A DNA stretch of 64,000 nucleotides from positions 1 to 64,000 of the forward strand of contig NZ_AUCF01000005.1 of assembly GCF_000429625.1 (NCBI RefSeq), written 5' to 3'. Shown here piece after piece: positions 35,213 to 44,509 of the stretch; positions within the stretch are counted from its first letter, which is position 1; each line of letters starts with the position of its first letter. The notes under the pieces were generated by a model that had not been told where the DNA came from, did not search any database, and was given only the letters and a program-made list of their open reading frames with translations. The translations under genes were made by a program, and so were the position numbers. Source of the stretch: Azospirillum halopraeferens DSM 3675 (GTDB taxonomy: Bacteria > Pseudomonadota > Alphaproteobacteria > Azospirillales > Azospirillaceae).

Positions 35213-35505
35213 CAATGACGCGTCTGGTAGGTGTCCCGATCGTCGTCGGCACCGTCGCCGTCGCCGGACAGATCGCCATAGCGGATGGCGTCGATGTGCG
35301 CCTCCAGCTCGGCCAGGCGGAGTTCGTGCTCGGCCAGCCGCCGTTCATGGACGGAGATGCGCCGTTCGATCTCCTCCTGACGCGCGGCCAGAGCCCGGAC
35401 ACGGGCGTCGTAGCGCGCCTCGATCTCGTCCACCCGGTCGCGCAACCAGGCAATCTGCTCCTCGGGCGGCCGGTCCGCCGGAAACCCCTCCCGCACGTTG
35501 CCCAT
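35212..35505 (-). CDS. Small coiled-coil protein coupled to anmK
   Basis: The 97-residue protein is nearly all charged helix with heptad repeats (RISVHERRLAEHELRLAELE) and an acidic tail (GDGDGADDD). A strong Shine-Dalgarno GGAGGAG lies five bases before the ATG at 35505 (MGNVREGFPADRP). Its stop overlaps the anmK start. There is no signal peptide. The coupling suggests a role linked to AnmK or simply shared transcription; function unknown. Confidence 0.7.
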   Translation of the reverse strand: MGNVREGFPADRPPEEQIAWLRDRVDEIEARYDARVRALAARQEEIERRISVHERRLAEHELRLAELEAHIDAIRYGDLSGDGDGADDDRDTYQTRH

Positions 35506-35666
35506 GGTTGCTCCTCCGTCTAATCCCGGCCGGCAGCATACCCGCACCGAACCGTGACGTCGACCCGCAACACTCGCCGTGGCTGCGGCCCGCGGAATTG
35601 GCGCGACGGGGCGAACCGTGCTAACAGACGCGGCCAATCCATCCCACCAGTCACGACGTTCGGGCC

Positions 35667-36920
35667 ATGACCACCTTGCAATCGGACTTCCTGCGCACGC
35701 TGGAAGCGCGCGGCTTCATCCACCAGTGCACCGACATGGCCGGGCTCGACGCCCGCATGGCCGCCGGCCCGGTGACCGCGTACATCGGCTTCGACTGCAC
35801 CGCGGACAGCCTGCATGTGGGCAGCCTGCTGCCGATCATGATGCTGCGCTGGTTGCAGAAGACCGGGCACAAGCCGGTCGTGCTGATGGGCGGCGGCACC
35901 ACGAAGATCGGCGACCCCTCGGGCAAGGACGAGAGCCGGCAGCTCCTCACCGACGAGCGCATCGCTGCCAACATGGCGGGCATCAAGCGCATCTTCGGGC
36001 AGTACCTGACCTTCGGCGACGGCCCGACCGATGCGATCATGGTCAACAACGCCGACTGGCTGGATGCCCTGCACTACATCCCGCTGCTGCGCGACGTCGG
36101 CCGCCACTTCACCATCAACCGCATGCTGACCTTCGAGTCCGTGCGCCTGCGCCTGGAGCGCGAGCAGCCGCTGACCTTCCTGGAGTTCAATTACATGATC
36201 CTCCAGGCCTACGACTTCATGGAGCTGTCGCGGCGCCTGAACTGCCGGCTGCAGATGGGCGGTTCCGACCAGTGGGGCAACATCGTCAACGGCGTCGAAC
36301 TGGGCCGCCGCGTCGACCAGAGCGAGCTGTACGGCCTGACCACGCCGCTGCTGACCACCGCGTCCGGCGCCAAGATGGGCAAGACCGCCTCGGGCGCAGT
36401 GTGGCTGACCGCCGACAAGCTCTCCCCCTATGATTTCTGGCAGTACTGGCGCAACACCGAGGACGCCGACGTCGGCCGTTTCCTGCGCCTGTTCACCGAA
36501 CTGCCCCTCGACGAGGTCCGCCGTCTGGAATCCCTGTCGGGGGCGGAGATCAACGACGCCAAGAAGATCCTGGCCAACGAGGTGACCCGCCTGGCCCACG
36601 GCGACGCGGCCGCCACCGAAGCGGCCGAGACGGCGCGGCGCACTTTCGAGCAGGGCGCCGCCGCCGAGGGCCTGCCCACGGTGGAGGTGCCGCGCGACCA
36701 GCTCGCCGCGGGACTGGCGGTGGTCGACCTGTTGGTCAGCACCGGTCTCGCCCCGTCCAAGAGCGAGGCGCGCCGCCTGATCAAGGGCGGCGGGGCGAAG
36801 CTCAACGACGCTGCCCTCGCCGACGAGGCGGCCCGGGCGACGCTGGCCGACCTGGACGGCGACGGCGTCATCAAGCTGTCCGCCGGCCGCAAACGTCACG
36901 CACTCGTAAAAGCCGTATGA
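35667..36920 (+). CDS. tyrS: Tyrosyl-tRNA synthetase
   Basis: This class I synthetase charges tRNA-Tyr. It has 417 residues, with [15 protein letters not shown] (HIGH-type motif LHVG at about 49-52), [12 protein letters not shown] for tyrosine binding, the KMSKS-type loop AKMGKTASG near residue 233 and a C-terminal S4 RNA-binding domain ([19 protein letters not shown]). It is transcribed divergently from the coiled-coil/anmK pair. A terminator 232 bp after the stop suggests a long 3' end or a separate RNA there. Confidence 0.97.
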   Translation: MTTLQSDFLRTLEARGFIHQCTDMAGLDARMAAGPVTAYIGFDCTADSLHVGSLLPIMMLRWLQKTGHKPVVLMGGGTTKIGDPSGKDESRQLLTDERIAANMAGIKRIFGQYLTFGDGPTDAIMVNNADWLDALHYIPLLRDVGRHFTINRMLTFESVRLRLEREQPLTFLEFNYMILQAYDFMELSRRLNCRLQMGGSDQWGNIVNGVELGRRVDQSELYGLTTPLLTTASGAKMGKTASGAVWLTADKLSPYDFWQYWRNTEDADVGRFLRLFTELPLDEVRRLESLSGAEINDAKKILANEVTRLAHGDAAATEAAETARRTFEQGAAAEGLPTVEVPRDQLAAGLAVVDLLVSTGLAPSKSEARRLIKGGGAKLNDAALADEAARATLADLDGDGVIKLSAGRKRHALVKAV

Positions 36921-36936
36921 TTCCCGACTCGCACAC

Positions 36937-37185
36937 GCAGGTTGGACTGTAGCGACTCACGTCCAACCTGCGGTGATTGTGCCCCTTGACAGATCCTGCC
37001 CGATGGGGTGATTGTGCCTCTGCCCTAGGGGCTAGCCCGAAAGGCCAGGAGGCCGAACGGCCCGAGTGAGTGGGGGAACGCCCGGAACGCGCACCGAGGA
37101 CCGATGAACGGGCGCCGGACAACGCGACGCCGCCGCATCGGCCGAAACCTCCCGGAGCGCCCGCAGCCGCGGGGGCTCCGGTTTT
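36937..37185 (+). other. Structured 3' region or ncRNA between tyrS and the AsmA/YhdP gene
   Basis: This 299-bp gap (36921-37219) between convergent genes contains an 11-bp perfect inverted repeat GCAGGTTGGAC (36937-36947) / GTCCAACCTGC (36961-36971). A 12-base direct repeat GGTGATTGTGCC follows at 36972 and again at 37007. The gap then ends in a plus-strand terminator (37152-37185). A TTGACA lies at 36986 but lacks a good -10. It could be a long tyrS 3' UTR or an independent RNA of about 165-230 nt. I could not match it to 6S, RNase P or tmRNA. Confidence 0.45.
37152..37185 (+). terminator. Plus-strand terminator downstream of tyrS
   Basis: Outer arms CCGGAGC/GCTCCGG (37152-37158 and 37175-37181) enclose inner arms CCCGC/GCGGG with one mismatch and are followed by TTTTCGTTT. 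On the minus strand no T-run follows, so it acts on plus-strand transcripts. Confidence 0.7.
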
Positions 37186-37219
37186 CGTTTCGGCTTCCGG
37201 TCCGAAACCGCCTTCCCCG

Positions 37220-40200
37220 TCAGTTGCGGTTGCTCTCGCTGTGCGGACGGCGCGGCCCCGCCGGTTCCGGGTCTCCGCCCTGCCCCAGGAAGAACAGGTT
37301 GCGCAGGAACCCGGGCGCCAGCACGGCCAGCGGGTTGACCGACACCTTGGGGTCGGCGAACGGCCCCTGGACGTGCCAGGTCGCCGCGAAGATGCCCTGG
37401 CCGGCGCCGCCGCTGAGCACGTCGCCGAGGATGGGGATCTGGCCGACGATGCGGTTCAGCCCGTAGACCGGCACGATGGTGCCGCGCAGGTTGGCCACGT
37501 CGGCCACGGTGTCCACCTCGCCCTCCAGCGTCAGGCCCAGCGCGCTGCCGGACGTGCGCACGCCGCTCAGGGTCAGCAGCCGGCCCTGCTTGCGGAACTC
37601 CCCTTCCAGCCGGCCGAAGGTGATGCCGCGACCCTGCATCAGTTCGGCGAAGCCGGTGGGTGAGACGGCGTTGAGGATGCGCGCCAGCGTCGGCGCCTCC
37701 ACCACCGTGTAGTCGGTCATCTCGATCCGCCCCTCGATGGGCGCATCGGCCCGCGGCCCGCGGGTGGTGCCGGTGATCCGCAGGGTGCCCCCCTCCACCC
37801 GGTCGTTGAGGTCGAGCATGCGCAGCGCCCGTCCCGCGTCATTGGACAGGACCAGCACGCGGAAGCGGTCGCCGTCCGGCTCGAACCGGATAGACAGGGT
37901 GGATGACGGGCCGCTGCTGCCGGTGGCGTCGATCAGCGTCCAGTCCAGCCCGTCGTTGCGCGCCTTGGCGACCACGTCGGTGAGCTGCCGGCCCTCGCCG
38001 AACACCACGCGGCCGACGCGCACCGACAGGTCGAGCGACCGACGGCGGCGCGGCGGCGCGGCGGCTCCTCCGGCGGCGGCGCCCGGTGCGGCAGCGGGTT
38101 CGTCCTCCAGGAAGCGGCGGGCGTCGAGGCTGCGCCCGGTCACGGTGGCGACGTAGCCGCCGTCGCGCACCAGCACGTCGGCCCGCACCGCCGTCTCGTC
38201 CAGCCGCACCTCCTCCAGCAGCACATGGGTCAGCGCCGCGGTGTCGGGGTCCAGGGTGACGGTTCCCGTCGCCGACAGCCCGCCGCCCTCATAGGCGATG
38301 CCGGTGACGCGGGCCACCTTGTCCTTGCGGAACTCCAGCGCGAAGCGGGCCGAGGCCGGCACCCCCGGCGCCTTGGACCAGCCGAAATCCTCCAGCACCA
38401 GCACGGCCGGGGTGAGGTCGAGGGTGCCGGTCAGGCTGAACCGTTTGTTGCGATCGATGGTAAAGACCACGTCGGTGCCGACGGGGCCGGCGGCGTACTC
38501 CGCCGCCTCGACGCCGAACTTCGCGAAGTCGGTGGCGTCGGCGGTGCCGCGGACATGGACGCGGGTGCGCGGCCCCTTGGCTGTGTCCTCGAACTGCTCC
38601 TTCCAGTCCAGCACCACCGGCACCCCGTCCAGGCGGGCCTTGCCCTTGACGCTCATGGAGCGGGTGTCGAGCACCAGGTCCAGCGTGCCGTCGCTGGCGT
38701 CCAACCCGGCCGCCACCTTGCGCACCGCGGTGCCCGTCAGCTTGGCGTCGACACCCACCTCCACGTCGTCGAAGGTCAGGTCCTGCAGCAGGGGGAAGCG
38801 GAAGGTAAGGTCGGCGCGGGCGTGGCCGGCGGTCCCCGCGGGATCGATATCCAGGCGCGACGGGTAGCCCAGCGGCGGGCCGTCCAGCACCGTCAGGATG
38901 GTGCGCACCGGCCCCGACACGGGCACCCGGATGTCAATGTCCTCGCGCCCGCCCAGGTTGTTGATGACGATGGTGCCCTCGCCGACCTCCACGTCCTCCA
39001 GCCGCCCGCCCCGGGTGTGGACCGTGAAGGTCCGGCCATCGGATTCGGCCCGCACCTCGGCGACCCCCACCACCGGCGGCATCGGTCGGAAATAGGCGAT
39101 GTCCACGTCCGACGCGGTGAGCCCCGCGTTCAGGGAGTCGAGAACGAAGCCGGCGGGATCGTCGGCGGGAAGCGTGCCGGCGATGACCGCCTGCGCCTCG
39201 TGCACCGTCCCCCGCGACAGGTTCTCCGTGATCCATTCCCGCGCCGCGGCGCCGACGCCGGCCGGCCACAGGCGCCCGAGATCGTCCAGCGGCACCGCCT
39301 GCGCCGTCACGGTGCCCTGCACCGCCAGGGCGGCACCGCCGGGGGCGGCCGGCACGGCGCGTCCGTGCGCCGTCACGCTCGGCCCGCCCAGGTCGAGCGT
39401 CGCCTCCTCCAGGTCCAGCGTCCGGGCGGCGGCGTCGAACGCCAGGCGCAGGACGCCGGAGCGCAGCTCCGGCGGCTCGGCGAAGTGGTCGGGCAGCACC
39501 AGCCGCCCGGCCCCCAGCGTCAGATCGACGCGGCCGTCGCGCGGCCGCAACCCGCCGTCCAGGCGCAGCGCCGCGGTGCCCGACACGGGTGGCATCCCCG
39601 CGGCCGCCAGGGGCTCCAGCTCCGGTACCAGGCCCGCCAGCAGGGCGGGCTTCAGCCCCTCCAGCCGGATCGCCAGATCGACCCCGTCGGCCGCGCCGCG
39701 CACCGCGTCCATGACCAGCGCGGCACTCCCCGGGCCGCTCCCCAGCCCCAGCCGCAGCGAACCGGTCGGCACCGCCCCCTCGGCCACCCCGTCCAGCGCC
39801 ACGCCGCCGGTCAGCGTCAGCCGCGTCCCCGCCCCGTCGCCCGGCCGGTCCAGGTGCAGCGCCGCGGTTTCGATCTCCAGCCGACGGGCCGCCACGTCGA
39901 GGCTGCCCCGCGCGCCGGAGGAGCGCACGACCAGCGTCTCGCCGCCCGCCGCCGGGGGCAGGGTCACTTGGCCCGCCCCACCGGTCAATTCGAAGTGCAC
40001 CCGCTGCGGCGTCAGCGTGGCGTCGAGGTCGAGGTCCACGGTACCGTCCACGGCGAAGGCGGCGCCGGCCAGGGGCGCCAGCTCCGGGGCGATGCGGGCG
40101 AGGCGCGCCGGCTCCAGATCCTCCACCCGCACGGTCGCCGCGGTGCGGCCGGTGGCGCGGTCGAAGGCGGCGGTCGCTGCCAGCGCCGCTGGCTCGCCGC

Positions 40201-40879
40201 CGGTGTCCAGGGCCAGGCGCAGGGCGGCGTCGACGCCGCGGCCGCTGCGCCGCAGGTCGATGTCGGCGCGCGTCGCGTGCCAGGAGAAGCCGGTCACCTG
40301 GTTGATCACCCGCAGGTCGGCCCCGGTGACCGACAGTTGCCGCAGCAGGCCCAGCGGGCGTCCCGCGTCGGGCGGGTCCAGCAGGGTGGCCAGCACCTCC
40401 TCGGCAAAGGCGGAGGTGCCCTCGGGCGTCGCCTCGGAGGCTGCGGCATCGGAGCGCACCCCCAGGTCGAACCCGCCGTCGGCGCGCCGCACCACGCCGA
40501 TGCGGGGGCGCACCAGCTCCAGCCGCGTCGGCTCCAGCCGGGCGCGCAGCAGGGCCCGCACGGAGACGCCGACCCCCAGTTCCGGAACGGCCGCCAGTTC
40601 CGCGCCGCGCTCGTCCACCGCGCGCACACTGCGGGCCCGGACGTCCAGCCGGCCGATGCCGTTGTCGTCGTCGTCGACCCAGTCCAGCCCCAGGGAGCCG
40701 ATCTCCACCCGCGCGCCCGGCACCACGCCGGCCAGCGCGTCCTCCACATAAGGCGTCAGCCCGTCGAGGGACAGCGGTCCCTGCGACAGCCGCCACGCCA
40801 CGCCGCCGCCCGCCACCGCCACGACGACGACCGCGACGCCCGCCACCCGGCCGAGAAGCCCAACGGTCCTGCGAATCAC
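37220..40879 (-). CDS. AsmA/YhdP-family envelope protein
   Basis: The 1219-residue protein has one N-terminal transmembrane helix (about residues 8-28, VAGVAVVVVAVAGGGVAW) followed by a very long repetitive beta-rich periplasmic part. The C-terminal segment YGLNRIVGQIPILGDVLSGG, then GIFAATWHVQGPF and DPKVSVNPLAVLAPGFLRNL, is typical of the YhdP/DUF3971-AsmA_2 group. Members are bridge-like proteins implicated in phospholipid movement between inner and outer membrane. It is divergent from glnE (114 bp apart) and convergent with tyrS. Confidence 0.85.
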   Translation of the reverse strand: MIRRTVGLLGRVAGVAVVVVAVAGGGVAWRLSQGPLSLDGLTPYVEDALAGVVPGARVEIGSLGLDWVDDDDNGIGRLDVRARSVRAVDERGAELAAVPELGVGVSVRALLRARLEPTRLELVRPRIGVVRRADGGFDLGVRSDAAASEATPEGTSAFAEEVLATLLDPPDAGRPLGLLRQLSVTGADLRVINQVTGFSWHATRADIDLRRSGRGVDAALRLALDTGGEPAALAATAAFDRATGRTAATVRVEDLEPARLARIAPELAPLAGAAFAVDGTVDLDLDATLTPQRVHFELTGGAGQVTLPPAAGGETLVVRSSGARGSLDVAARRLEIETAALHLDRPGDGAGTRLTLTGGVALDGVAEGAVPTGSLRLGLGSGPGSAALVMDAVRGAADGVDLAIRLEGLKPALLAGLVPELEPLAAAGMPPVSGTAALRLDGGLRPRDGRVDLTLGAGRLVLPDHFAEPPELRSGVLRLAFDAAARTLDLEEATLDLGGPSVTAHGRAVPAAPGGAALAVQGTVTAQAVPLDDLGRLWPAGVGAAAREWITENLSRGTVHEAQAVIAGTLPADDPAGFVLDSLNAGLTASDVDIAYFRPMPPVVGVAEVRAESDGRTFTVHTRGGRLEDVEVGEGTIVINNLGGREDIDIRVPVSGPVRTILTVLDGPPLGYPSRLDIDPAGTAGHARADLTFRFPLLQDLTFDDVEVGVDAKLTGTAVRKVAAGLDASDGTLDLVLDTRSMSVKGKARLDGVPVVLDWKEQFEDTAKGPRTRVHVRGTADATDFAKFGVEAAEYAAGPVGTDVVFTIDRNKRFSLTGTLDLTPAVLVLEDFGWSKAPGVPASARFALEFRKDKVARVTGIAYEGGGLSATGTVTLDPDTAALTHVLLEEVRLDETAVRADVLVRDGGYVATVTGRSLDARRFLEDEPAAAPGAAAGGAAAPPRRRRSLDLSVRVGRVVFGEGRQLTDVVAKARNDGLDWTLIDATGSSGPSSTLSIRFEPDGDRFRVLVLSNDAGRALRMLDLNDRVEGGTLRITGTTRGPRADAPIEGRIEMTDYTVVEAPTLARILNAVSPTGFAELMQGRGITFGRLEGEFRKQGRLLTLSGVRTSGSALGLTLEGEVDTVADVANLRGTIVPVYGLNRIVGQIPILGDVLSGGAGQGIFAATWHVQGPFADPKVSVNPLAVLAPGFLRNLFFLGQGGDPEPAGPRRPHSESNRN

Positions 40880-40993
40880 CCGCCCGTCCTCCGGCTGCGC
40901 CCGCCCAAGCCGTCAGGGTGCGCATCACCGTTGACCCGTACCCGTCCGGGGGGCAGGGTGACGGCCACCTCCGGTGCCACCAGGAATGCCGCC

Positions 40994-43987
40994 ATGTCCG
41001 TTTCCCTGCCCGCCACGCTGCCCCGCCCCTTCGACCCCGCCCGGGCGGAGCATGGCCAGGAGCGCTGGCGCCAGGAGGCGGCCGGCAAGGACCCGGCCCT
41101 GCGCGACTGGGCGCTGGCCTTCGCCGACGATCCCGCCGGCCGGGCGCTGATCGACGCGGTGTGCGGCAACAGCCCGCACCTGGCGCTGAGCCTCACCCGC
41201 GAGCACGCCTTCATGCGCCGCCTGATGGCGGAGGGTTTCGACGCCACCTTCGCCGCCCTGCTGGCGGAGCTTGAGGCCGATCTGGCCGGCGAGCGCAACG
41301 TGGACCGCCTGATGGCGGAACTGCGCATCGCCAAGCGGCGGGCGGCCCTGCTGATCGCCGTGGCCGACATCACGCGCACCTGGAGCGAGCACCGGGTGAC
41401 CCGGGCGCTGAGCGACACGGCGGAAACGGCGCTGCGGTTGGCGTCGGCCCACCTGCTGCGCAAGGCGGCGGAGGCGGGCACGCTGACGCTGCCCGATCTG
41501 CAGCGCCCGTGGGTGGGGTCAGGGCTCATCGTTCTCGGCATGGGCAAGCTGGGGGCGCGCGAACTCAATTATTCCAGCGACATCGATGTGATCGTGCTCT
41601 ATGACGACGCCGTCGTGCGGACGCCCCAGCCGGACACCCTCGCCCGGACCTTCATCCGTATCGCGCGCGATCTTGTCCGCATTATGGAGGAACGCACCCG
41701 GGACGGCTACGTCTTCCGCACCGACCTGCGCCTGCGCCCCGACCCCGGGGCCACGCCACTGGCCGTTTCCGTCACGGCGGCCGAAATATATTACGGCAGC
41801 GTCGGCCAGAACTGGGAACGCGCGGCCATGATCAAGGCCCGCCCCGTGGCCGGCGATCCGGAGGCCGGCACGAACTTCGTCCGCTTCCTGGAACCGTTCG
41901 TGTGGCGCCGCCACCTGGATTTCGCGGCGATCCAGGATATCCATTCCATCAAGCGCCAGATCAACGCCCACAAGGGCCACCGCACGGTCACCGTGAACGG
42001 CCACGACGTGAAGGTGGGCCGTGGCGGCATCCGCGAGATCGAGTTCTTCGCCCAGACCCAGCAGCTCATCTTCGGCGGCCGCGACACCCGCGTGCGCCCC
42101 GCCCCGACGCTGGAGGCGATCGCCGCCCTGGCGGCGGTGGGCCGCGTGCCCGAAGCGGCGGTGGAGGAGCTGGGCGCCGCCTATTGGTTCCTGCGCCGGG
42201 TCGAGCATCACATCCAGATGATCGACGACCGCCAGACCCATCAGATCCCCGCCGACGACGCCGGCGTGGCCCATCTGGCGACCTTCCTCGGCTATGACGA
42301 CCCGGCCGCCTTCCGCGCCGACCTGCTGGGCCACCTGGGCCGGGTCGAGGACCGCTACGCCGAACTGTTCGAGGAGGCGCCGTCCCTGTCGGGACCCGGC
42401 AACCTGGTGTTCACCGGCACCGACGACGATCCCGGCACCGTGCGCACGCTGCGGGACATGGGGTTCCGCGACCCCGGGCGGGTGATCGCCGTGGTCTCCG
42501 CCTGGCACCGCGGCCGGTACAAGGCCACCCGGTCCGGCCGGGCGCGGGAGCTGCTGACGGAGCTGGTGCCCACGCTGCTCAGCGAACTGGCGAAGACGCC
42601 GGACCCCGACGCGGCGCTGATGAACTTCGACGGCTTCCTCGGCAAGCTGCCGGCAGGCGTCGGGCTGTTCTCGCTGTTCTACGCCAACCCCTGGCTGCTC
42701 AACCTGGTGGCGGAGATCATGGGCACGGCGCCGCGCCTGGCGGAGGCCCTGTCGCGCAACCCCTCGCTGCTGGAAGCGGTGCTGTCGCAGGACTTCTTCG
42801 ACCCCCTGCCCGACCGCGCAGCGCTCGCCGCGGATTACGGCCGCGTCATGGCGGCGGCCCGCGACTTCGAGGATTCCCTGGCGCTGGCACGGCGCTGGAC
42901 CAACGACCATCGCTTCCGCGCCGGCGTGCACATGCTGCGCAACATCACCGACGGCGACGGCTGCGGCCCCTTCCTGGCCGCCCTGGCCGACGTGGCCGTC
43001 TGCGACATCGCCGCGCGGGTGGAGGAGGATTTCACCCGCCGCCACGGCCACCTGCCGGGTGCCGCCTGGGTCATCGTCGCCATGGGCAAGCTGGGCAGCC
43101 GCCAGCTCACCCTCACCTCCGACATCGACCTGATCGTCGTCTATGAAGCGCCGCCGGAGACGAAGGCATCCGACGGCGCCAAGCCGCTGAGCCCGGCGGA
43201 ATACTACATCAAGCTGACGCAGCGGCTGACCAACGCCATCACCGCGCCCATGGCCGACGGCCGCCTGTACGAGGTGGACATGCGCCTGCGCCCGTCGGGC
43301 AACGCCGGACCGCTGGCCACCTCCCTCGCCTCCTTCGTGAAGTACCAGGCGGAGGGGGCGTGGACGTGGGAGCACATGGCGCTGACCCGCGCCCGCGTCA
43401 TCGGCGGGGACGACGCCCTGGCGGAGCGGGTGCGCGCGGCGATCTGCGACGCCCTGGTGCGCCCGCGCGACCCCGACCGGCTGCTGTGGGACGTGGCCGA
43501 CATGCGCCGGCGCATCGACCGGGAGTTCGGCACCGCCAATCCGTGGGACGTCAAGTACGCCCGCGGCGGCCTGATCGACATCGAGTTCATCGCCCAGTAC
43601 CTGCAGCTCCGCCACGCCGCGGCCGACCGCGGCGTGCTCTCCGCCGACACCGCCGGTGCCATCCGCAACGCCGCCGACGCCGGCCACCTGGCCCCCGCCG
43701 TGGCGGAGGAGCTGCTGTCGGCGCTGCGGCTGTGGCGACGGGTGCAGGGGTTCCTGCGGTTGACCACCACGGGCGTGCTCGACCCCGGTCAGGTGTCGCA
43801 GAGCCTGTTCGAGGGTCTGGCGCGAACCGCCTTCCCCGATGAGGACGCCCCGGTTGACTTCGCCGCCCTCGACACCAGACTCCGGGACGTCGCCGCGCGG
43901 GCCTACGCCCATTTCGGTACCCTGATCGAGCAGCCCGCGGCCCGGCTGACCCCGCCCGCCAACCAGGAAGAGCCCAAACTGCCATGA
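40994..43987 (+). CDS. glnE: Bifunctional glutamine synthetase adenylyltransferase/deadenylase
   Basis: GlnE adds or removes AMP on glutamine synthetase in response to PII, adjusting nitrogen assimilation. The 997-residue protein has two nucleotidyltransferase halves: GMGKLGARELNYSSDIDVIV at 182-201 (deadenylase) and AMGKLGSRQLTLTSDIDLIV near 695 (adenylylase). Each is followed by its helical domain with KVGRGGIREIEFFAQ and KYARGGLIDIEFIAQ. I set the start at the ATG 40994 (MSVSLPATLP). The frame is open far upstream, but that part is antisense to the YhdP-type gene and not protein-like. It overlaps bcp by 4 bp. Confidence 0.95.
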   Translation: MSVSLPATLPRPFDPARAEHGQERWRQEAAGKDPALRDWALAFADDPAGRALIDAVCGNSPHLALSLTREHAFMRRLMAEGFDATFAALLAELEADLAGERNVDRLMAELRIAKRRAALLIAVADITRTWSEHRVTRALSDTAETALRLASAHLLRKAAEAGTLTLPDLQRPWVGSGLIVLGMGKLGARELNYSSDIDVIVLYDDAVVRTPQPDTLARTFIRIARDLVRIMEERTRDGYVFRTDLRLRPDPGATPLAVSVTAAEIYYGSVGQNWERAAMIKARPVAGDPEAGTNFVRFLEPFVWRRHLDFAAIQDIHSIKRQINAHKGHRTVTVNGHDVKVGRGGIREIEFFAQTQQLIFGGRDTRVRPAPTLEAIAALAAVGRVPEAAVEELGAAYWFLRRVEHHIQMIDDRQTHQIPADDAGVAHLATFLGYDDPAAFRADLLGHLGRVEDRYAELFEEAPSLSGPGNLVFTGTDDDPGTVRTLRDMGFRDPGRVIAVVSAWHRGRYKATRSGRARELLTELVPTLLSELAKTPDPDAALMNFDGFLGKLPAGVGLFSLFYANPWLLNLVAEIMGTAPRLAEALSRNPSLLEAVLSQDFFDPLPDRAALAADYGRVMAAARDFEDSLALARRWTNDHRFRAGVHMLRNITDGDGCGPFLAALADVAVCDIAARVEEDFTRRHGHLPGAAWVIVAMGKLGSRQLTLTSDIDLIVVYEAPPETKASDGAKPLSPAEYYIKLTQRLTNAITAPMADGRLYEVDMRLRPSGNAGPLATSLASFVKYQAEGAWTWEHMALTRARVIGGDDALAERVRAAICDALVRPRDPDRLLWDVADMRRRIDREFGTANPWDVKYARGGLIDIEFIAQYLQLRHAAADRGVLSADTAGAIRNAADAGHLAPAVAEELLSALRLWRRVQGFLRLTTTGVLDPGQVSQSLFEGLARTAFPDEDAPVDFAALDTRLRDVAARAYAHFGTLIEQPAARLTPPANQEEPKLP

Positions 43988-44448
43988 CCGTCGACGCCGG
44001 AACCCCCGCCCCCGACTTCACCCTGCCCACCGACGGCGGCGGCAGCGTCACCCTGTCCGCCCTGAAGGGCCGTCCGGTGGTGCTGTACTTCTATCCCAAG
44101 GACGACACCTCCGGCTGCACCAAGGAAGCCTGCGGCTTCCGCGACAGCTTCCCCGACTTCTCCGGTCTCGACGCCGTGGTGATCGGCGTGTCCAAGGACG
44201 GCGTCGCCAGCCACGACAAGTTCAAGGCCAAGTACGACCTGCCCTTCATCCTGGCCAGCGACACGGAGACCACGGTCGCCGGGGCGTACGGGGTGTGGGT
44301 GGAAAAGAGCATGTACGGCCGCACGTACATGGGCATGGACCGCGCCACCTTCCTGATCGACCGGGACGGCGTGGTGCGCGCCGCCTGGCGCAAGGTCAAG
44401 GTTCCCGGCCATGTGGACGCCGTGCTGAAGGCCCTGAAGGCGCTGTAG
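43984..44448 (+). CDS. bcp: Thioredoxin-dependent peroxiredoxin (Bcp type)
   Basis: This 154-residue atypical 2-Cys peroxiredoxin reduces peroxides. The peroxidatic Cys45 and resolving Cys50 lie in DTSGCTKEACGFRD. The thioredoxin-fold start is APDFTLPTDGGG and FYPKDDT precedes the active site. The ATG overlaps the glnE stop (ATGA), so the two are translationally coupled, an arrangement seen in other alphaproteobacteria. Confidence 0.95.
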   Translation: MTVDAGTPAPDFTLPTDGGGSVTLSALKGRPVVLYFYPKDDTSGCTKEACGFRDSFPDFSGLDAVVIGVSKDGVASHDKFKAKYDLPFILASDTETTVAGAYGVWVEKSMYGRTYMGMDRATFLIDRDGVVRAAWRKVKVPGHVDAVLKALKAL

Positions 44449-44466
44449 GCACACGGCCCCTCACCC

Positions 44467-44488
44467 GCCCCCGGTCCGAGCCGGGGGC
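44467..44488. repeat. Hairpin between convergent bcp and barrel gene
   Basis: An 8-bp stem GCCCCCGG/CCGGGGGC with loop TCCGAG lies between two convergent gene ends. No T-run follows on either strand, so if it terminates transcription it does so weakly or with Rho. Confidence 0.35.
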
Positions 44489-44509
44489 CGGGTCGGGAGC
44501 GGCGCCGGG

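Noticed and set aside
36986..37020. TTGACA in the tyrS downstream region as a promoter
   Set aside because: The -35 is perfect but at 16-18 bases only TGATTG or similar is found, not a -10; kept only as a remark.
36871..37122. Small minus-strand frame over the tyrS downstream region
   Set aside because: Arg/Ser-rich, no Shine-Dalgarno, overlaps the tyrS end; more likely a by-product of composition than a gene.
38225..40993. About 920 in-frame codons upstream of glnE
   Set aside because: This part is antisense to the YhdP-type gene and lacks protein-like features; GlnE homology begins right at the ATG 40994.
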